Part shown: one piece after another, positions 8,616 through 17,365 of the stretch | Numbering within the stretch: the first letter of the stretch is position 1 | Layout: the number at the start of each line of letters is the position of its first letter | Source: [Clostridium] colinum | Lineage (GTDB): Bacteria > Bacillota > Clostridia > Lachnospirales > CAG-274 | Reading direction: 5' to 3' | DNA length: 64,000 bases | Assembly: GCF_940677205.1 (NCBI RefSeq) | Contig: NZ_OW712331.1 | Location: 1,971,558 to 2,035,557 of the forward strand | Translations under genes and position numbers: made by a program | The notes under the pieces: generated by a model | The model's database searches: none | The model's input: the letters and a program-made list of their open reading frames with translations, nothing else | What the model was told of the DNA's origin: nothing

Positions 8616-9959
8616 ATGGATATAAAAATTTTTAAAGAAAAATTATTTAAAAAAGCTTTAGAAAATGGATTTACAGATTGTGAAATATATTATTATTCTG
8701 GCAAAAGCCAAAAAATAAGTATTTTAAATGGTGAAATAGAAAAATTTGATAATGCAACAAGTGGTGGTCTATCATTTAGAGGCTTTTATAATAATAAAGT
8801 TGGTTATTCTTATACAGAACAATTATCAGAAAGTATTATAGACAAACTTATTCAATACGCCAAAGAAAATTCTGAAATAATAAATGATGAGGAAAAAGAA
8901 GAAATATATATAGGAGATAAACAATATACCCCTGTAAAAACTTTTTATGAAGAAATAGAAAATATAGATTTAGATACATTAATAGAAAAAGCTTTAGCAA
9001 TAGAAAAAGCTACTTTAAACTATGATAATAGAATAATTAGTTGTAACCATTGCATAGTTGGTAAATCTTTTAGCCACGTTTATATATCTAATACAAAAGG
9101 TCTTGAGCTTAATAAAAAAGAAAACTATATTATGGCTTATGCAGGAGCTTTAGCAAAAGAAAATAATATTATAAAATCTGGTATCGATATAATATGTGCT
9201 TTTAACATAAATGATATAAACCCTACTTTAATTGGAGAAAATGCCGCAAAAAAAGCTATCTCTTATCTAGATGCAACTTCATTACCATCTAAAAACTATA
9301 ATATAATTTTTGAAAATGAATGTTTTAGTGATTTATTGTCTTGCTTTTTAGGTAACTTTTATGCCGAAAATGTTCAAAAAGGCTTTTCTCTATTAAAAAA
9401 TAAATTAAATCAAAAAATTGCAAATGATAAAATAACTATTTTAGACGAACCTTTAATGGAAAATGGATATAGTTCTAGTAGCTTTGATTCTGAAGGTGTT
9501 GCTTGTTATAATAAAACTATTGTAGAAAATGGCGTATTAAAAACTTACCTATATAATTTAAAAACAGCTAAAAAAGATGGTGTAAAATCTACTGGTAATG
9601 GCTTTAAAAATGGTTATAAAGGTAAAGTTTCTATATCTACTACAAACTTTTATATAAAAAATGGTGATAAACCTTTAGATACCTTACTAGAAGACTTAAA
9701 AGATGGTATATATATTACAGAAATATCTGGCTTACATGCTGGGGTTAATAGTATATCTGGTGATTTTTCTATTTTATCTAATGGATATTTAATAGAAAAT
9801 GGTAAAAAAGTAAAATCTGTAGAACAAATAACAGTAGCTGGTAACTTTTATGATATGCTTCTTAACATAAAAGACATAGCTAACGATTTAAAATTTACTT
9901 TAAATGGGGTAGGCTCTCCTAGCATATTTGTAGGCACACTTAGTGTATCTGGAGAATAA
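8616..9959 (+). CDS. pmbA: PmbA/TldE-type protease subunit
   Basis: A 447-residue partner of TldD. The start is ATG 8616, because GGAAGGAG (8600-8607, inside the end of tldD) lies 8 bases before it; an upstream TTG at 8595 would precede that site. The family blocks SGGLSFRGFYNNKVGYSYTE and DFSILSNGYLIENGK are present, but the HExxxH zinc motif of TldD is absent, as expected for the TldE/PmbA subunit. Together they make one two-gene unit closed by the terminator at 9993-10040. Confidence 0.95.
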   Translation: MDIKIFKEKLFKKALENGFTDCEIYYYSGKSQKISILNGEIEKFDNATSGGLSFRGFYNNKVGYSYTEQLSESIIDKLIQYAKENSEIINDEEKEEIYIGDKQYTPVKTFYEEIENIDLDTLIEKALAIEKATLNYDNRIISCNHCIVGKSFSHVYISNTKGLELNKKENYIMAYAGALAKENNIIKSGIDIICAFNINDINPTLIGENAAKKAISYLDATSLPSKNYNIIFENECFSDLLSCFLGNFYAENVQKGFSLLKNKLNQKIANDKITILDEPLMENGYSSSSFDSEGVACYNKTIVENGVLKTYLYNLKTAKKDGVKSTGNGFKNGYKGKVSISTTNFYIKNGDKPLDTLLEDLKDGIYITEISGLHAGVNSISGDFSILSNGYLIENGKKVKSVEQITVAGNFYDMLLNIKDIANDLKFTLNGVGSPSIFVGTLSVSGE

Positions 9960-9992
9960 TTCTTTTAATTATATTAAAATTTTATAGTATAA

Positions 9993-10040
9993 AACTAAAA
10001 AGATAAGATAGTGCAATGGCACTATCTTATCTTTTTAGTT
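9993..10040. terminator. Long bidirectional terminator
   Basis: A perfect 22-bp stem (9993-10014 with 10019-10040) around loop AATG. It serves pmbA on the plus strand, and its right arm encodes the last codons and stop of the minus-strand frame ending at 10022. Confidence 0.9.
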
Positions 10041-10510
10041 AATAAATTTATATATCCCATAATCAACTTATATAAAATTTCTTTCTCATTTTTAGTAAAG
10101 ATAGGTATATATTCTTTACTAGACTTATTAATTGATGGTAAATTTTCTCCATAAAATAATTTATCATATATTTTATCATACACTTTATCTTCATTAATTG
10201 AAATATTAAGATTTTTTAAAATATCAATCATAATATTCCAAAAATCTAATATATTTGTTGTGTTAATTATACCATTTTCTAACTCTAATTTTATTAAATC
10301 TATATCATAAAAAACAATATCTACATTATCTATATCGTTTGTAGTATGATTTTTAATAAATATTTTTATACTATCTAAGGAATCAAAAAATTTTATATTA
10401 CTTTTGTAAATAACTATTTTTTCTACATCATCTTTATCTCTATACCATATAAAATATTTTTATTTATTATTTATTTTAAATTTTATGATATTTAAATCAT
10501 TTAATTTCAT
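10022..10510 (-). pseudogene. Hypothetical gene interrupted by one in-frame TAA
   Basis: Reading from ATG 10510 on the minus strand gives MKLNDLNIIKFKINNK, then TAA at 10460-10462. The same frame then stays open for 145 more codons (KYFIWYRDKDDVEKIVIYKS and onward) to the stop at 10022. Composition and phase match across the stop, and the next ATG (10231) would keep only the last 69 residues, so one substitution in a roughly 162-codon gene is the simplest reading. No family was recognised. The small, acidic, Ile/Asp-rich character and lone position resemble orphan immunity-type proteins, which is only a guess. A sequencing error would also explain the stop. Confidence 0.6.
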
Positions 10511-10736
10511 AAATTTTCAACTCACTTAATTTTATAAATTTAGTTCTTGTATGTTAATAAATTATATATATAGATAAACTTTTTAATTTATATCATATAT
10601 ATTAATATTTAAATATTTATTTTTTATTATAGTTTATAATATATTTTATATTATATCATATTTATTATAAAACTTTTATATATAATATGTATTTGACACT
10701 TAAAAAAAATTATTTTAAAATTATTAAAAAAATGTA

Positions 10737-10788
10737 TTGACTTTTAAAAATAATCTGTTATAATTAATAATAGTTATTAGTTAATAAC
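10737..10788 (+). promoter_or_regulatory. Rubrerythrin promoter with palindromic operator-like site
   Basis: TTGACT at 10737-10742 and TATAAT at 10759-10764 are separated by 16 bases, a strong sigma-A promoter. A perfect inverted repeat, GTTATTA-GT-TAATAAC (10773-10788), starts 8 bases after the -10 box, over the likely transcription start. The segment 10758-10772 (TTATAATTAATAATA) also resembles a PerR box in its left half. Known clostridial reverse rubrerythrins are PerR-repressed, so a peroxide-responsive operator is the natural reading, but it is inferred. Confidence 0.65.
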
Positions 10789-10849
10789 ATTTGTTTTTAG
10801 TTTGTATATTAGAATTATGATTTAATTATTATTTAAGGAGGATTTTATT

Positions 10850-11398
10850 ATGAAAAAATTTGTTTGTACTATTTGCGGTTATGTTCACGAAGGTAACGAG
10901 GCTCCAGAAATGTGCCCTACTTGTAAAGCACCTGCTTCTAAATTTAAAGAGCAAGCTGCTGGCGAATTATCTTGGGCTTGTGAACACGTTGTTGGTGTAG
11001 CTCAAGGTTGTCCAGAAGAAATTATGGAAGGCCTTAAAATGAACTTTGAAGGCGAATGTTGTGAAGTTGGTATGTATCTTGCTATGTCAAGAGTTGCTCA
11101 TAGAGAAGGTTATCCAGAAATCGGTATGTACTATCAACAAGCTGCATTTGAAGAAGCTGAACATGCTGCTAAATTTGCAGAATTAATTGGTGAAGTTGTA
11201 ACAGATTCTACTAAGAAAAACTTAGAACTTCGTGTTGCTGCTGAAAATGGTGCTACTGCTGGTAAATTTGAACTTGCTAAAAAAGCTAAAGAATTTAATC
11301 TTGATGCTATCCATGATACAGTACACGAAATGGCTAAAGATGAAGCTAGACACGGTAGAGCTTTTGAAGGTTTATTAAACAGATATTTCAATAAGTAA
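10850..11398 (+). CDS. Reverse rubrerythrin
   Basis: A 182-residue peroxide-reducing protein with the domain order reversed from classical rubrerythrin. A rubredoxin-like Fe(SCys)4 domain comes first (Cys6, Cys9, Cys22, Cys25). The ferritin-like diiron domain follows, with Glu/His ligands in [20 protein letters not shown] and [11 protein letters not shown]. It takes electrons from rubredoxin or NAD(P)H via partner proteins and reduces H2O2, protecting strict anaerobes. It has its own promoter, the ribosome binding site AAGGAGGATT and its own terminator. Codon use is visibly biased toward that of highly expressed genes. Confidence 0.95.
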   Translation: MKKFVCTICGYVHEGNEAPEMCPTCKAPASKFKEQAAGELSWACEHVVGVAQGCPEEIMEGLKMNFEGECCEVGMYLAMSRVAHREGYPEIGMYYQQAAFEEAEHAAKFAELIGEVVTDSTKKNLELRVAAENGATAGKFELAKKAKEFNLDAIHDTVHEMAKDEARHGRAFEGLLNRYFNK

Positions 11399-11412
11399 TT
11401 AAAGATTATAAC

Positions 11413-11448
11413 AAAAATCCTACTTAATTTTCATTAAGTAGGATTTTT
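11413..11448 (+). terminator. Terminator of the rubrerythrin gene
   Basis: A 16-bp stem (11413-11428 with 11433-11448) with loop TTTC, followed by TTTATTTTTT. A second, shorter hairpin (11518-11527 with 11532-11541, AATAAGGGCT stem) lies before the end of spo0A but has no T run on either strand. Confidence 0.88.
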
Positions 11449-11641
11449 TATTTTTTCAACTTTATAATACCGTTATAGCCAATTTTAAAACACTTGACTA
11501 ATATCACCAGTATTTTTAATAAGGGCTAAAAAGCCCTTATTAAATCACAAATTTATACACAACATTATAATATATATTTATACTTAAAATATATTAATTG
11601 TTAAAATAATAACATTTTAAAATTTAAATATATTAAAATTA

Positions 11642-12421
11642 TTAGCCTGTTTTAAGCTCAAGTCTTAATCTATCGGCTATAAGTGCTATAAACTCACTAT
11701 TTGTAGGTTTCCCTTTATGGTTATTTATTGTATATCCAAAAAGACTATCTATAGCATCTATTCTACCTCTGCTCCAAGCTACTTCTATAGCGTGTCTTAT
11801 TGCTCTTTCTACTCTACTAGGAGTAGTGTTACATTTTTTAGCTATAGATGGATATAATTCTTTTGTTATATAATTTAAAACATCTATATCACCTATTGCC
11901 ATTATAATTGCTTCTCTCATATAATGATAACCTCTAATATGAGCTGGCACTCCTATTTCGTGTAAAATATTTGTAACTCTAGTTTCTAAATCTAAACTAT
12001 TACAATTTATACCTATTTTATTCTCTTTTTTGCTATAGTTAGTATTTTCTTTTACTTCTTTTATCCTAGATACTAATAATTCCATATCAAAAGGCTTTGC
12101 TATATAATGTTTTGCTCCAAGAAAAAATGCTCTTTGAGTAACTCTTTCTTGTGTTACTGCTGTCAACATAATACACATAGTCTTTAAATCTTTTATATTT
12201 TGTAACTTTTCTAAAACACCAATTCCATCAAGATGAGGCATAACTTCATCTAATAAAACTACATCTGGTTTTAATTCTAATATTTTATTATATGCTTGTA
12301 AACCATCAAAGGCAACATCTATAACTTCTATATCTGGTTGTTTGTCTAAATAATTTTTTAAAATATCACAAAAATCTTTATTATCATCGGCTATTAAAAC
12401 GGTTATTTTATCGTGGTTCAA
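11642..12421 (-). CDS. spo0A: Sporulation master regulator Spo0A
   Basis: A 259-residue response regulator. The receiver domain (1-125) has the acidic pair ADD, the phospho-acceptor Asp58 in VVLLDEVMP, and Lys in IAKPFD. The C-terminal DNA-binding domain has the near-invariant recognition helix [20 protein letters not shown] that binds 0A boxes. The start is TTG with AGGAGG 8 bases upstream. It controls entry into sporulation, and in clostridia orphan kinases phosphorylate it directly. The usual upstream neighbour spoIVB is absent; a CYTH-domain gene lies 28 bases upstream instead, and a sensorless histidine kinase lies about 1 kb away. Confidence 0.97.
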   Translation of the reverse strand: MNHDKITVLIADDNKDFCDILKNYLDKQPDIEVIDVAFDGLQAYNKILELKPDVVLLDEVMPHLDGIGVLEKLQNIKDLKTMCIMLTAVTQERVTQRAFFLGAKHYIAKPFDMELLVSRIKEVKENTNYSKKENKIGINCNSLDLETRVTNILHEIGVPAHIRGYHYMREAIIMAIGDIDVLNYITKELYPSIAKKCNTTPSRVERAIRHAIEVAWSRGRIDAIDSLFGYTINNHKGKPTNSEFIALIADRLRLELKTG

Positions 12422-12449
12422 AGCAACTTCCTCCTATACTTTAATATAT

Positions 12450-12914
12450 TTAATTGTTAAGATTAGAAACTTTTGATAAATATGCATTAGTATATTTTTC
12501 ATTTTTAGTAATGTCTTCTCCAAACCAATCTGGCGGAATAAAATTATTTGCCTCATCAATGCTATCAAATTCTACCTCAACATTTTTAAATCCTTTTAAA
12601 TTCCCATCATAAATATCTAATTCTGCTTTTAAATTATTATCTATTGGTATAATATATCTAGTTTTTATAATAGGTTGTCCTTGTATTTTTTGCCAAAGAT
12701 TTTCAAACTCTTCTTTGGTTATTTCTTGTTCTATTTCTTCTCTTTGTATATCACCCTTTCCTTTAAAAGTGAATATATATTTTTCATTTTTTTGTCTTAT
12801 CCTTAAAACTGGATTTGTACATATATATCCTTGTTTTATATAATATGTTTCACAGTTTTCTAAATTAGGCATATATTTTAACAAAAATTTTCTTTCTATC
12901 TCTATATTTTTCAT
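12450..12914 (-). CDS. CYTH-domain protein
   Basis: A 154-residue triphosphate tunnel enzyme of the CYTH family. The signature ExExK is at residues 5, 7 and 9 (IEIERKF), followed by alternating basic/acidic strands (LRIRQKNEKYIFTFKGKG, then REEIEQEI) that line the tunnel. Family members hydrolyse inorganic triphosphate or thiamine triphosphate, or make cAMP. For short bacterial proteins like this, a metal-dependent tripolyphosphatase is the commonest activity. It is 28 bases upstream of spo0A in the same direction and may be co-transcribed with it. Confidence 0.88.
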   Translation of the reverse strand: MKNIEIERKFLLKYMPNLENCETYYIKQGYICTNPVLRIRQKNEKYIFTFKGKGDIQREEIEQEITKEEFENLWQKIQGQPIIKTRYIIPIDNNLKAELDIYDGNLKGFKNVEVEFDSIDEANNFIPPDWFGEDITKNEKYTNAYLSKVSNLNN

Positions 12915-13081
12915 AATATTACACCTCTTTTTATTTTTAATTATAATTTATACTAATATATTTTTCAATTTTTAACATAAAATATATTTTATAAAATTTT
13001 TTCTATAATTTTTATAGTTTTTTATACTATTTTTTATATATACTAATATTATATTAATTTTAAAATATTAGTGAGGTTTTT

Positions 13082-13492
13082 ATGAAAATTATATCAAAAA
13101 AAGAACTTTTATATAATTTATGTATATTAAAATATATGCTTTTAAATTTTGATAATCAAAAAATTAAAAATATATATTTTATTAATATTAATGCTTTTTG
13201 TGATTATTTAGATAGTAAAAATAAGTATAAATATAAGTCTATAAATTTTATAAAATCAATAGAAAAATATATACCTATAAATATTTATGACAATATAGAG
13301 TTTTATAGCTTATTAGAAAGTGGTTTAAATAGCTTTAACTTAAATAGTATAAAGTATATAAAGCAAACTTTATATAAAAAATGTATATTGTCATTTTTAG
13401 ATTTACTTTCAACAAGTAAAACACAAAAAGAATTTTTTATAACATTTAATAATTGCAATAATATTAGAAATTATTATGAAAAGCAATTTTAA
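13082..13492 (+). CDS. Hypothetical protein
   Basis: A 136-residue protein of no recognised family, very rich in Asn, Lys, Ile and Tyr, with no signal peptide and no membrane segment. It starts at ATG 13082 behind GTGAGGTTTTT. Its last 4 bases overlap the end of the convergent histidine kinase gene. The predicted structure is mostly helical (several LLxxL patterns). Nothing in the context points to a role; it lies between spo0A's neighbour and a putative sporulation kinase. Confidence 0.6.
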   Translation: MKIISKKELLYNLCILKYMLLNFDNQKIKNIYFININAFCDYLDSKNKYKYKSINFIKSIEKYIPINIYDNIEFYSLLESGLNSFNLNSIKYIKQTLYKKCILSFLDLLSTSKTQKEFFITFNNCNNIRNYYEKQF

Positions 13493-14160
13493 TTATTTGA
13501 CATTTTAAAAGTAAGTCTAGTTGTACATCCAAAGTCTTGATTATTAAATATTTCAAAATTTCCATCAATACTTTTCATAGCATTCATGCAGATAGGTATT
13601 CCTAAACCACTTCCACCTTTTTTGCTTGTAAAAAATGGTTCGTATATTTTTTCTAAAATACTACTTTCTATACCCTTACCATTATCTATAATATCTACTA
13701 TAATTTTATTATCTTCAGTATAAATATTTGTTTGTATAAACCCTTCTTTATCTGAAATAGATTCAATACAATTTTTATAAACATTTGATAATATCATAGA
13801 AATTTTAGAATAATCTGATATAACATTCATATTTTCTATATTCTCAAAACAATTTATAGAAAACTTTATATGATTATAAATATTAAATTTTTCTATATAT
13901 TCCTCTATTAGATAAATTATATTTACCTTCTCTTCTTTTTTATCATAGTATTGACTACAATATAACATAAAATCTGATACTATTTCAGATATTTTATTAA
14001 GTTCATTTTTTATAACGTTAACATTCTTTTTATAATTATCTAATGCACTTTCAAGCTCTAATAATTCTATATTAGCTTTTATAAGTGATACTGGATTTTT
14101 AACCTCGTGAGCTAAAGCTATTGTTATATCTTTTGTTAAATTACTTTCATAAAAATACAA
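13489..14160 (-). CDS. Soluble sensorless histidine kinase
   Basis: A 223-residue kinase core with almost nothing else. The phospho-acceptor His18 sits in ALAHEVKNP. The ATP-binding domain shows the N box (SNVYKNCIESI), the G1 box (DIIDNGKGI), the F box (IYEPFFTSKKGGSG) and the G2 region (SGLGIPICMNAM). No sensor, PAS, HAMP or membrane segment precedes the H box. The start is TTG with GGAGG 8 bases upstream. There is no response regulator beside it; spo0A, 1 kb away, is the closest. Direct phosphorylation of Spo0A is a plausible but unproven role, and control may come from a partner protein. Confidence 0.88.
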   Translation of the reverse strand: MYFYESNLTKDITIALAHEVKNPVSLIKANIELLELESALDNYKKNVNVIKNELNKISEIVSDFMLYCSQYYDKKEEKVNIIYLIEEYIEKFNIYNHIKFSINCFENIENMNVISDYSKISMILSNVYKNCIESISDKEGFIQTNIYTEDNKIIVDIIDNGKGIESSILEKIYEPFFTSKKGGSGLGIPICMNAMKSIDGNFEIFNNQDFGCTTRLTFKMSNN

Positions 14161-14209
14161 AACCTAATCCTCCATAATTCCCAGTTTCCCTATTATCTAC
14201 CTTATAATT

Positions 14210-15421
14210 TTATGGTAACAATAGAATCATACCAACATAAATCTTATCTGGATTATCAATTTGATTTATGTCCATTATTTCTTCTATTTTCCCCCTATTA
14301 CCATAAAACTTTTTACTTATTAATTCTAAACTATCACCTTCTTTTACCTCATATTTTTTAAGGTTTTCTCTGTTAATAACTGGCTTAGTAGTAGTTTCTG
14401 TTGTTGTATCCGTAATAATGTTAGTTGTAGAAACCCTTGTAGTCTCAGTTGTAGACAGGGTAGTTTGTTGTGTAGTATGTGAAATAGTTGTTGTGTTTGG
14501 CATATAAGTTGTTTGTTCTGTCTGTTGTGTTGTTTGCTCTGTTATTTGCTCTTTATAGTTTGCATTATTTTGAGCAAATACACTTTGAACATTGTCATCT
14601 TTTATTTGGCTTAATATATATCTGTAACTTTCATCTAATTTAGCAAGCCTTTTTTCTAGCTCAGATATTTTATCATCACTTTGTATAAGCCCAGCCCCCA
14701 TTATAAAACAAATAAGAAATAAAACAGCACTTAAAGATCCAAAAATATTAGACATTTTTTTATATTCTTTTATAGTACTTAACTCTTTACTTCTATTTCT
14801 TTCTCTACTAAGGCTAATTAACTTTTCATCTTTAGCCTTGAATTTTTCTTCATATAATTTAGTATTATTAGGTTTATTATTTAACATATACTCACTCATT
14901 GCTTCATTTTTTTCATAGTATATTATAAATCCATTAATACTTTCAAAATTGTTGTCAAAAAATTTATAAAAACCTCCAATATTTTCCAGTGGATCACTTA
15001 AAAAAAATACTTGATTTTTTTCTTTAAAAGTCTCTTTATGATAATTTATATACCCTTCATTTATATAATCTGAAAACCCCGGTTGAGAATAAAACCACCC
15101 CACAATTTTACTATTAGTAAAATATTTATTTATCTGCTCTTCAATATATTCAAAAGATTGCTTGCTTAATTTTACCATACCATCTTCATTTATTGTATGT
15201 TTTCCTTTTATAGCCCCATTTATAAAAAGAACATCGTTATTATCAATAGTATATGTATCACCTACTAAAATAGCAATTCTCTCTTCTCCTTTTGAACATT
15301 TTGAATACTGTTGCAAATAGGTAAAAACATAATCTTCCATATATATTTTAAGACTATCATCAATATTACCCATTTGTTTTATGTTTTTAGGTAAACTAAT
15401 AGTATTATCTTCTTTATTCAT
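14210..15421 (-). CDS. Membrane protein with degenerate MPN/JAB-like domain and C-terminal LysM
   Basis: A 403-residue protein. Residues 45-190 read like an MPN/JAB domain: ERIAILVG, INGAI, then IVGWFYSQPGF where an active domain has GWYHSHPGF, then VFFLSDPLE. The two zinc-binding His are Tyr111 and Gln113 here, so a JAMM peptidase activity should be lost. A membrane helix follows (about 228-250, SLSAVLFLICFIMGAGLI), then a coiled segment, a long Thr/Gln-rich linker, and a LysM peptidoglycan-binding domain (357-403, YEVKEGDSLELISKKFYG). The topology is cytoplasmic MPN-like domain, one helix, and LysM in the wall. It may link cytoplasmic assembly to the wall or forespore; this is inference. 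Confidence 0.75.
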   Translation of the reverse strand: MNKEDNTISLPKNIKQMGNIDDSLKIYMEDYVFTYLQQYSKCSKGEERIAILVGDTYTIDNNDVLFINGAIKGKHTINEDGMVKLSKQSFEYIEEQINKYFTNSKIVGWFYSQPGFSDYINEGYINYHKETFKEKNQVFFLSDPLENIGGFYKFFDNNFESINGFIIYYEKNEAMSEYMLNNKPNNTKLYEEKFKAKDEKLISLSRERNRSKELSTIKEYKKMSNIFGSLSAVLFLICFIMGAGLIQSDDKISELEKRLAKLDESYRYILSQIKDDNVQSVFAQNNANYKEQITEQTTQQTEQTTYMPNTTTISHTTQQTTLSTTETTRVSTTNIITDTTTETTTKPVINRENLKKYEVKEGDSLELISKKFYGNRGKIEEIMDINQIDNPDKIYVGMILLLP

Positions 15422-15735
15422 AAATAACTCTCCTTAGACATATAATTATAAGTTTTGTTGATTTATGAAAATATTACCACATACTATTTACATTTTATGG
15501 AAAAAATTGTCAACAGTCAAGATTTTTTTATCCCTATTTATAATTATTTTTTTACAACTTTTAATAGTGATTTACATTTTTTATTGTTTTTTATAATTTA
15601 ATGACATTTTTTCTAAATTATTTTAATCCTTAAATTAATTATTTTAGTGTATATTTTATTATTTTTTTGAAAAAATATATACTATTATCATCAAAATATT
15701 AAAAATTTACACAAAATTTTAAGGAGATATAAAAA
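15422..15735. other. Divergent promoter region, no gene
   Basis: 314 AT-rich bases between the LysM-protein gene and yyaC. No open frame was seen. The only clear signals are the two ribosome binding sites at its ends (CTAAGGAGAG for the minus-strand gene, AAGGAGATAT at 15721 for yyaC). Confidence 0.7.
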
Positions 15736-16308
15736 TTGAATAATATTTTGCACAATAATAATAAAAATTTATCTTGTTATGTAAATTCTAAATCTGAATT
15801 TGCATTATTAGAATTTAAACATTATTTTTTTAATATATTAAAAAATTACAAAAATAATCTAAAAACTATAATATTTTTATGTATAGGATCTGATAGAACA
15901 ACTGGAGATAGCTTAGGGCCTTTGGTTGGATACAAACTTTCAAAGCTTCCATTAAAAAATAATATATTTATATACGGAACACTAGATAGCCCTGTTCATG
16001 CTAAAAATTTAAAAGAAACTATAAAAAATATTTATTCAACTCATAAAAATCCTATTTTAATAGCCATAGATGCTTCTTTAGGTGATAAAGAATATATTAA
16101 CTATATAAGCTTAGGCGAAGGTAGTATAAAACCTGGAGCCGGTATAAATAAAAACTTGCCTTCTGTTGGCGATATTTATATAAAAGGTATAGTAAATAAA
16201 ACTGGTATGCTAGATTTTTCTGTTTTGCAAAATACAAGGCTTTCTGGTGTTATGAATATGGCAGATATTATATCTTCTGGAATATGGCACTGCATAAGTA
16301 TGATATAA
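15736..16308 (+). CDS. yyaC: YyaC-family spore protein (GPR-like fold)
   Basis: A 190-residue member of the YyaC family, found in spore formers and related in fold to the germination protease GPR and to hydrogenase-maturation peptidases. Conserved blocks seen are CIGSDRTTGDSLGPLVG, GTLDSPVHA, IAIDASLGD, KPGAGINKNLPSVGD and LSGVMNMADIIS. In B. subtilis yyaC is expressed during sporulation; its substrate is not firmly known. The start is TTG 15736 with AAGGAG ten bases upstream. It is a single-gene unit with a strong terminator immediately after. Confidence 0.92.
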   Translation: MNNILHNNNKNLSCYVNSKSEFALLEFKHYFFNILKNYKNNLKTIIFLCIGSDRTTGDSLGPLVGYKLSKLPLKNNIFIYGTLDSPVHAKNLKETIKNIYSTHKNPILIAIDASLGDKEYINYISLGEGSIKPGAGINKNLPSVGDIYIKGIVNKTGMLDFSVLQNTRLSGVMNMADIISSGIWHCISMI

Positions 16309-16314
16309 ATCAAT

Positions 16315-16352
16315 AATAAAAAGCTAGAGAAAAATTTCTCTAGCTTTTTATT
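16315..16352. terminator. Bidirectional terminator
   Basis: A 17-bp stem (16315-16331 with 16336-16352, core AAAAAGCTAGAGAA) with a 4-base loop. It ends yyaC on the plus strand and the lipoprotein gene, whose stop is at 16351-16353, on the minus strand. Confidence 0.85.
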
Positions 16353-17328
16353 ATTGTATAGGTAAATACGCTATCTTCCAAATTTCATTACTATCTTTTA
16401 CGACATCAATAGCCATAAGATGGTCAGCATTAAGTTCATATTCTATATAGCCTTTTTGTTCATTTTCTTTTATAAACTTACCACTTGATACAGACTTCAT
16501 ATTATCTACATATTGTTGTTTAGTATTTTCATCTAAATTTTGCATTATTTTTATAAATTCATCTTTTTTTGGAACATTACTATCTTGGTTATAAAAACTA
16601 TAAGCTAAATCATAGTCTTTTTCCATAATAGCTTGAGCATAAAACTTAGATATTGTTATAGGTTCTAAATTAACTAAAGATTTTTGTTCTTTAGCTTGTT
16701 TATATAATTCATATGTTTTTTGCTCTTCAGGTGATAAATATCCTGTTACAGTTTTTATATTATTCTCTTTTACTGGTTGATTATCTATTTTAATTGCAAA
16801 ACAATATCTATAAAATTTATCTTCTTTTCCTTTAGAAGTAATTTCATATATAACGCCTTCTATCTCGTTATTGTTTTTATCATACGTATGTTTAAAATCT
16901 GCAAATCCATTTTCATTTATTTGTAATGGTTGTAAATTTTCTATATCAGTTTCTCCATTTTTATTTATAAAAATTTTTGAAAATTCTACTTTTTTATCTT
17001 TTGGCAAATTATTGTTAAAGTCTAATCTTATTTCTTCATCATAAGGTATTGTAATAATACTTCCTTCTTCTATCCTAGATATAAAATCATATGGCATTTC
17101 CATATAAGATATATCATTTTCAAAATTATCGTCTTCACTTACAAATAATTTATATTCTATAGTATTATTTTTTGTAAATATATTTATATCTAAATTTTCT
17201 TCTTCTTGCTCTATTTGTTCTATTTCTTGTGTTTCTTCCATTTGAGTTGTATTATCAACATTTTTTTTACCACAACCAACAAAAGTTAAACATAAAATAG
17301 CACTAATTATTATTAATCTAATTTTCAT
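16351..17328 (-). CDS. Predicted lipoprotein with C-terminal NTF2-like domain
   Basis: A 325-residue lipoprotein. The signal peptide MKIRLIIISAILCLTFVGC ends in a lipobox (F-V-G-C), so Cys19 should be lipid-modified after export. A short acidic Glu/Gln-rich linker follows. The middle (about 50-200) is beta-rich, with no recognised family. The last 100 residues (SKFYAQAIMEKDYDLAYSFY to the end) have the helix-helix-sheet look of NTF2-like domains common in clostridial lipoproteins. The function is unknown. It lies 37 bases downstream of hflX in the same direction. Confidence 0.78.
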   Translation of the reverse strand: MKIRLIIISAILCLTFVGCGKKNVDNTTQMEETQEIEQIEQEEENLDINIFTKNNTIEYKLFVSEDDNFENDISYMEMPYDFISRIEEGSIITIPYDEEIRLDFNNNLPKDKKVEFSKIFINKNGETDIENLQPLQINENGFADFKHTYDKNNNEIEGVIYEITSKGKEDKFYRYCFAIKIDNQPVKENNIKTVTGYLSPEEQKTYELYKQAKEQKSLVNLEPITISKFYAQAIMEKDYDLAYSFYNQDSNVPKKDEFIKIMQNLDENTKQQYVDNMKSVSSGKFIKENEQKGYIEYELNADHLMAIDVVKDSNEIWKIAYLPIQ

Positions 17329-17365
17329 AAAATCACCCTTTTTATAATATAATTATTTTTTTATT

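Noticed and set aside
7223..9959. TldD/PmbA pair as part of a peptide-antibiotic cluster
   Set aside because: No precursor peptide, cyclodehydratase or exporter lies nearby; the pair is common in genomes as housekeeping.
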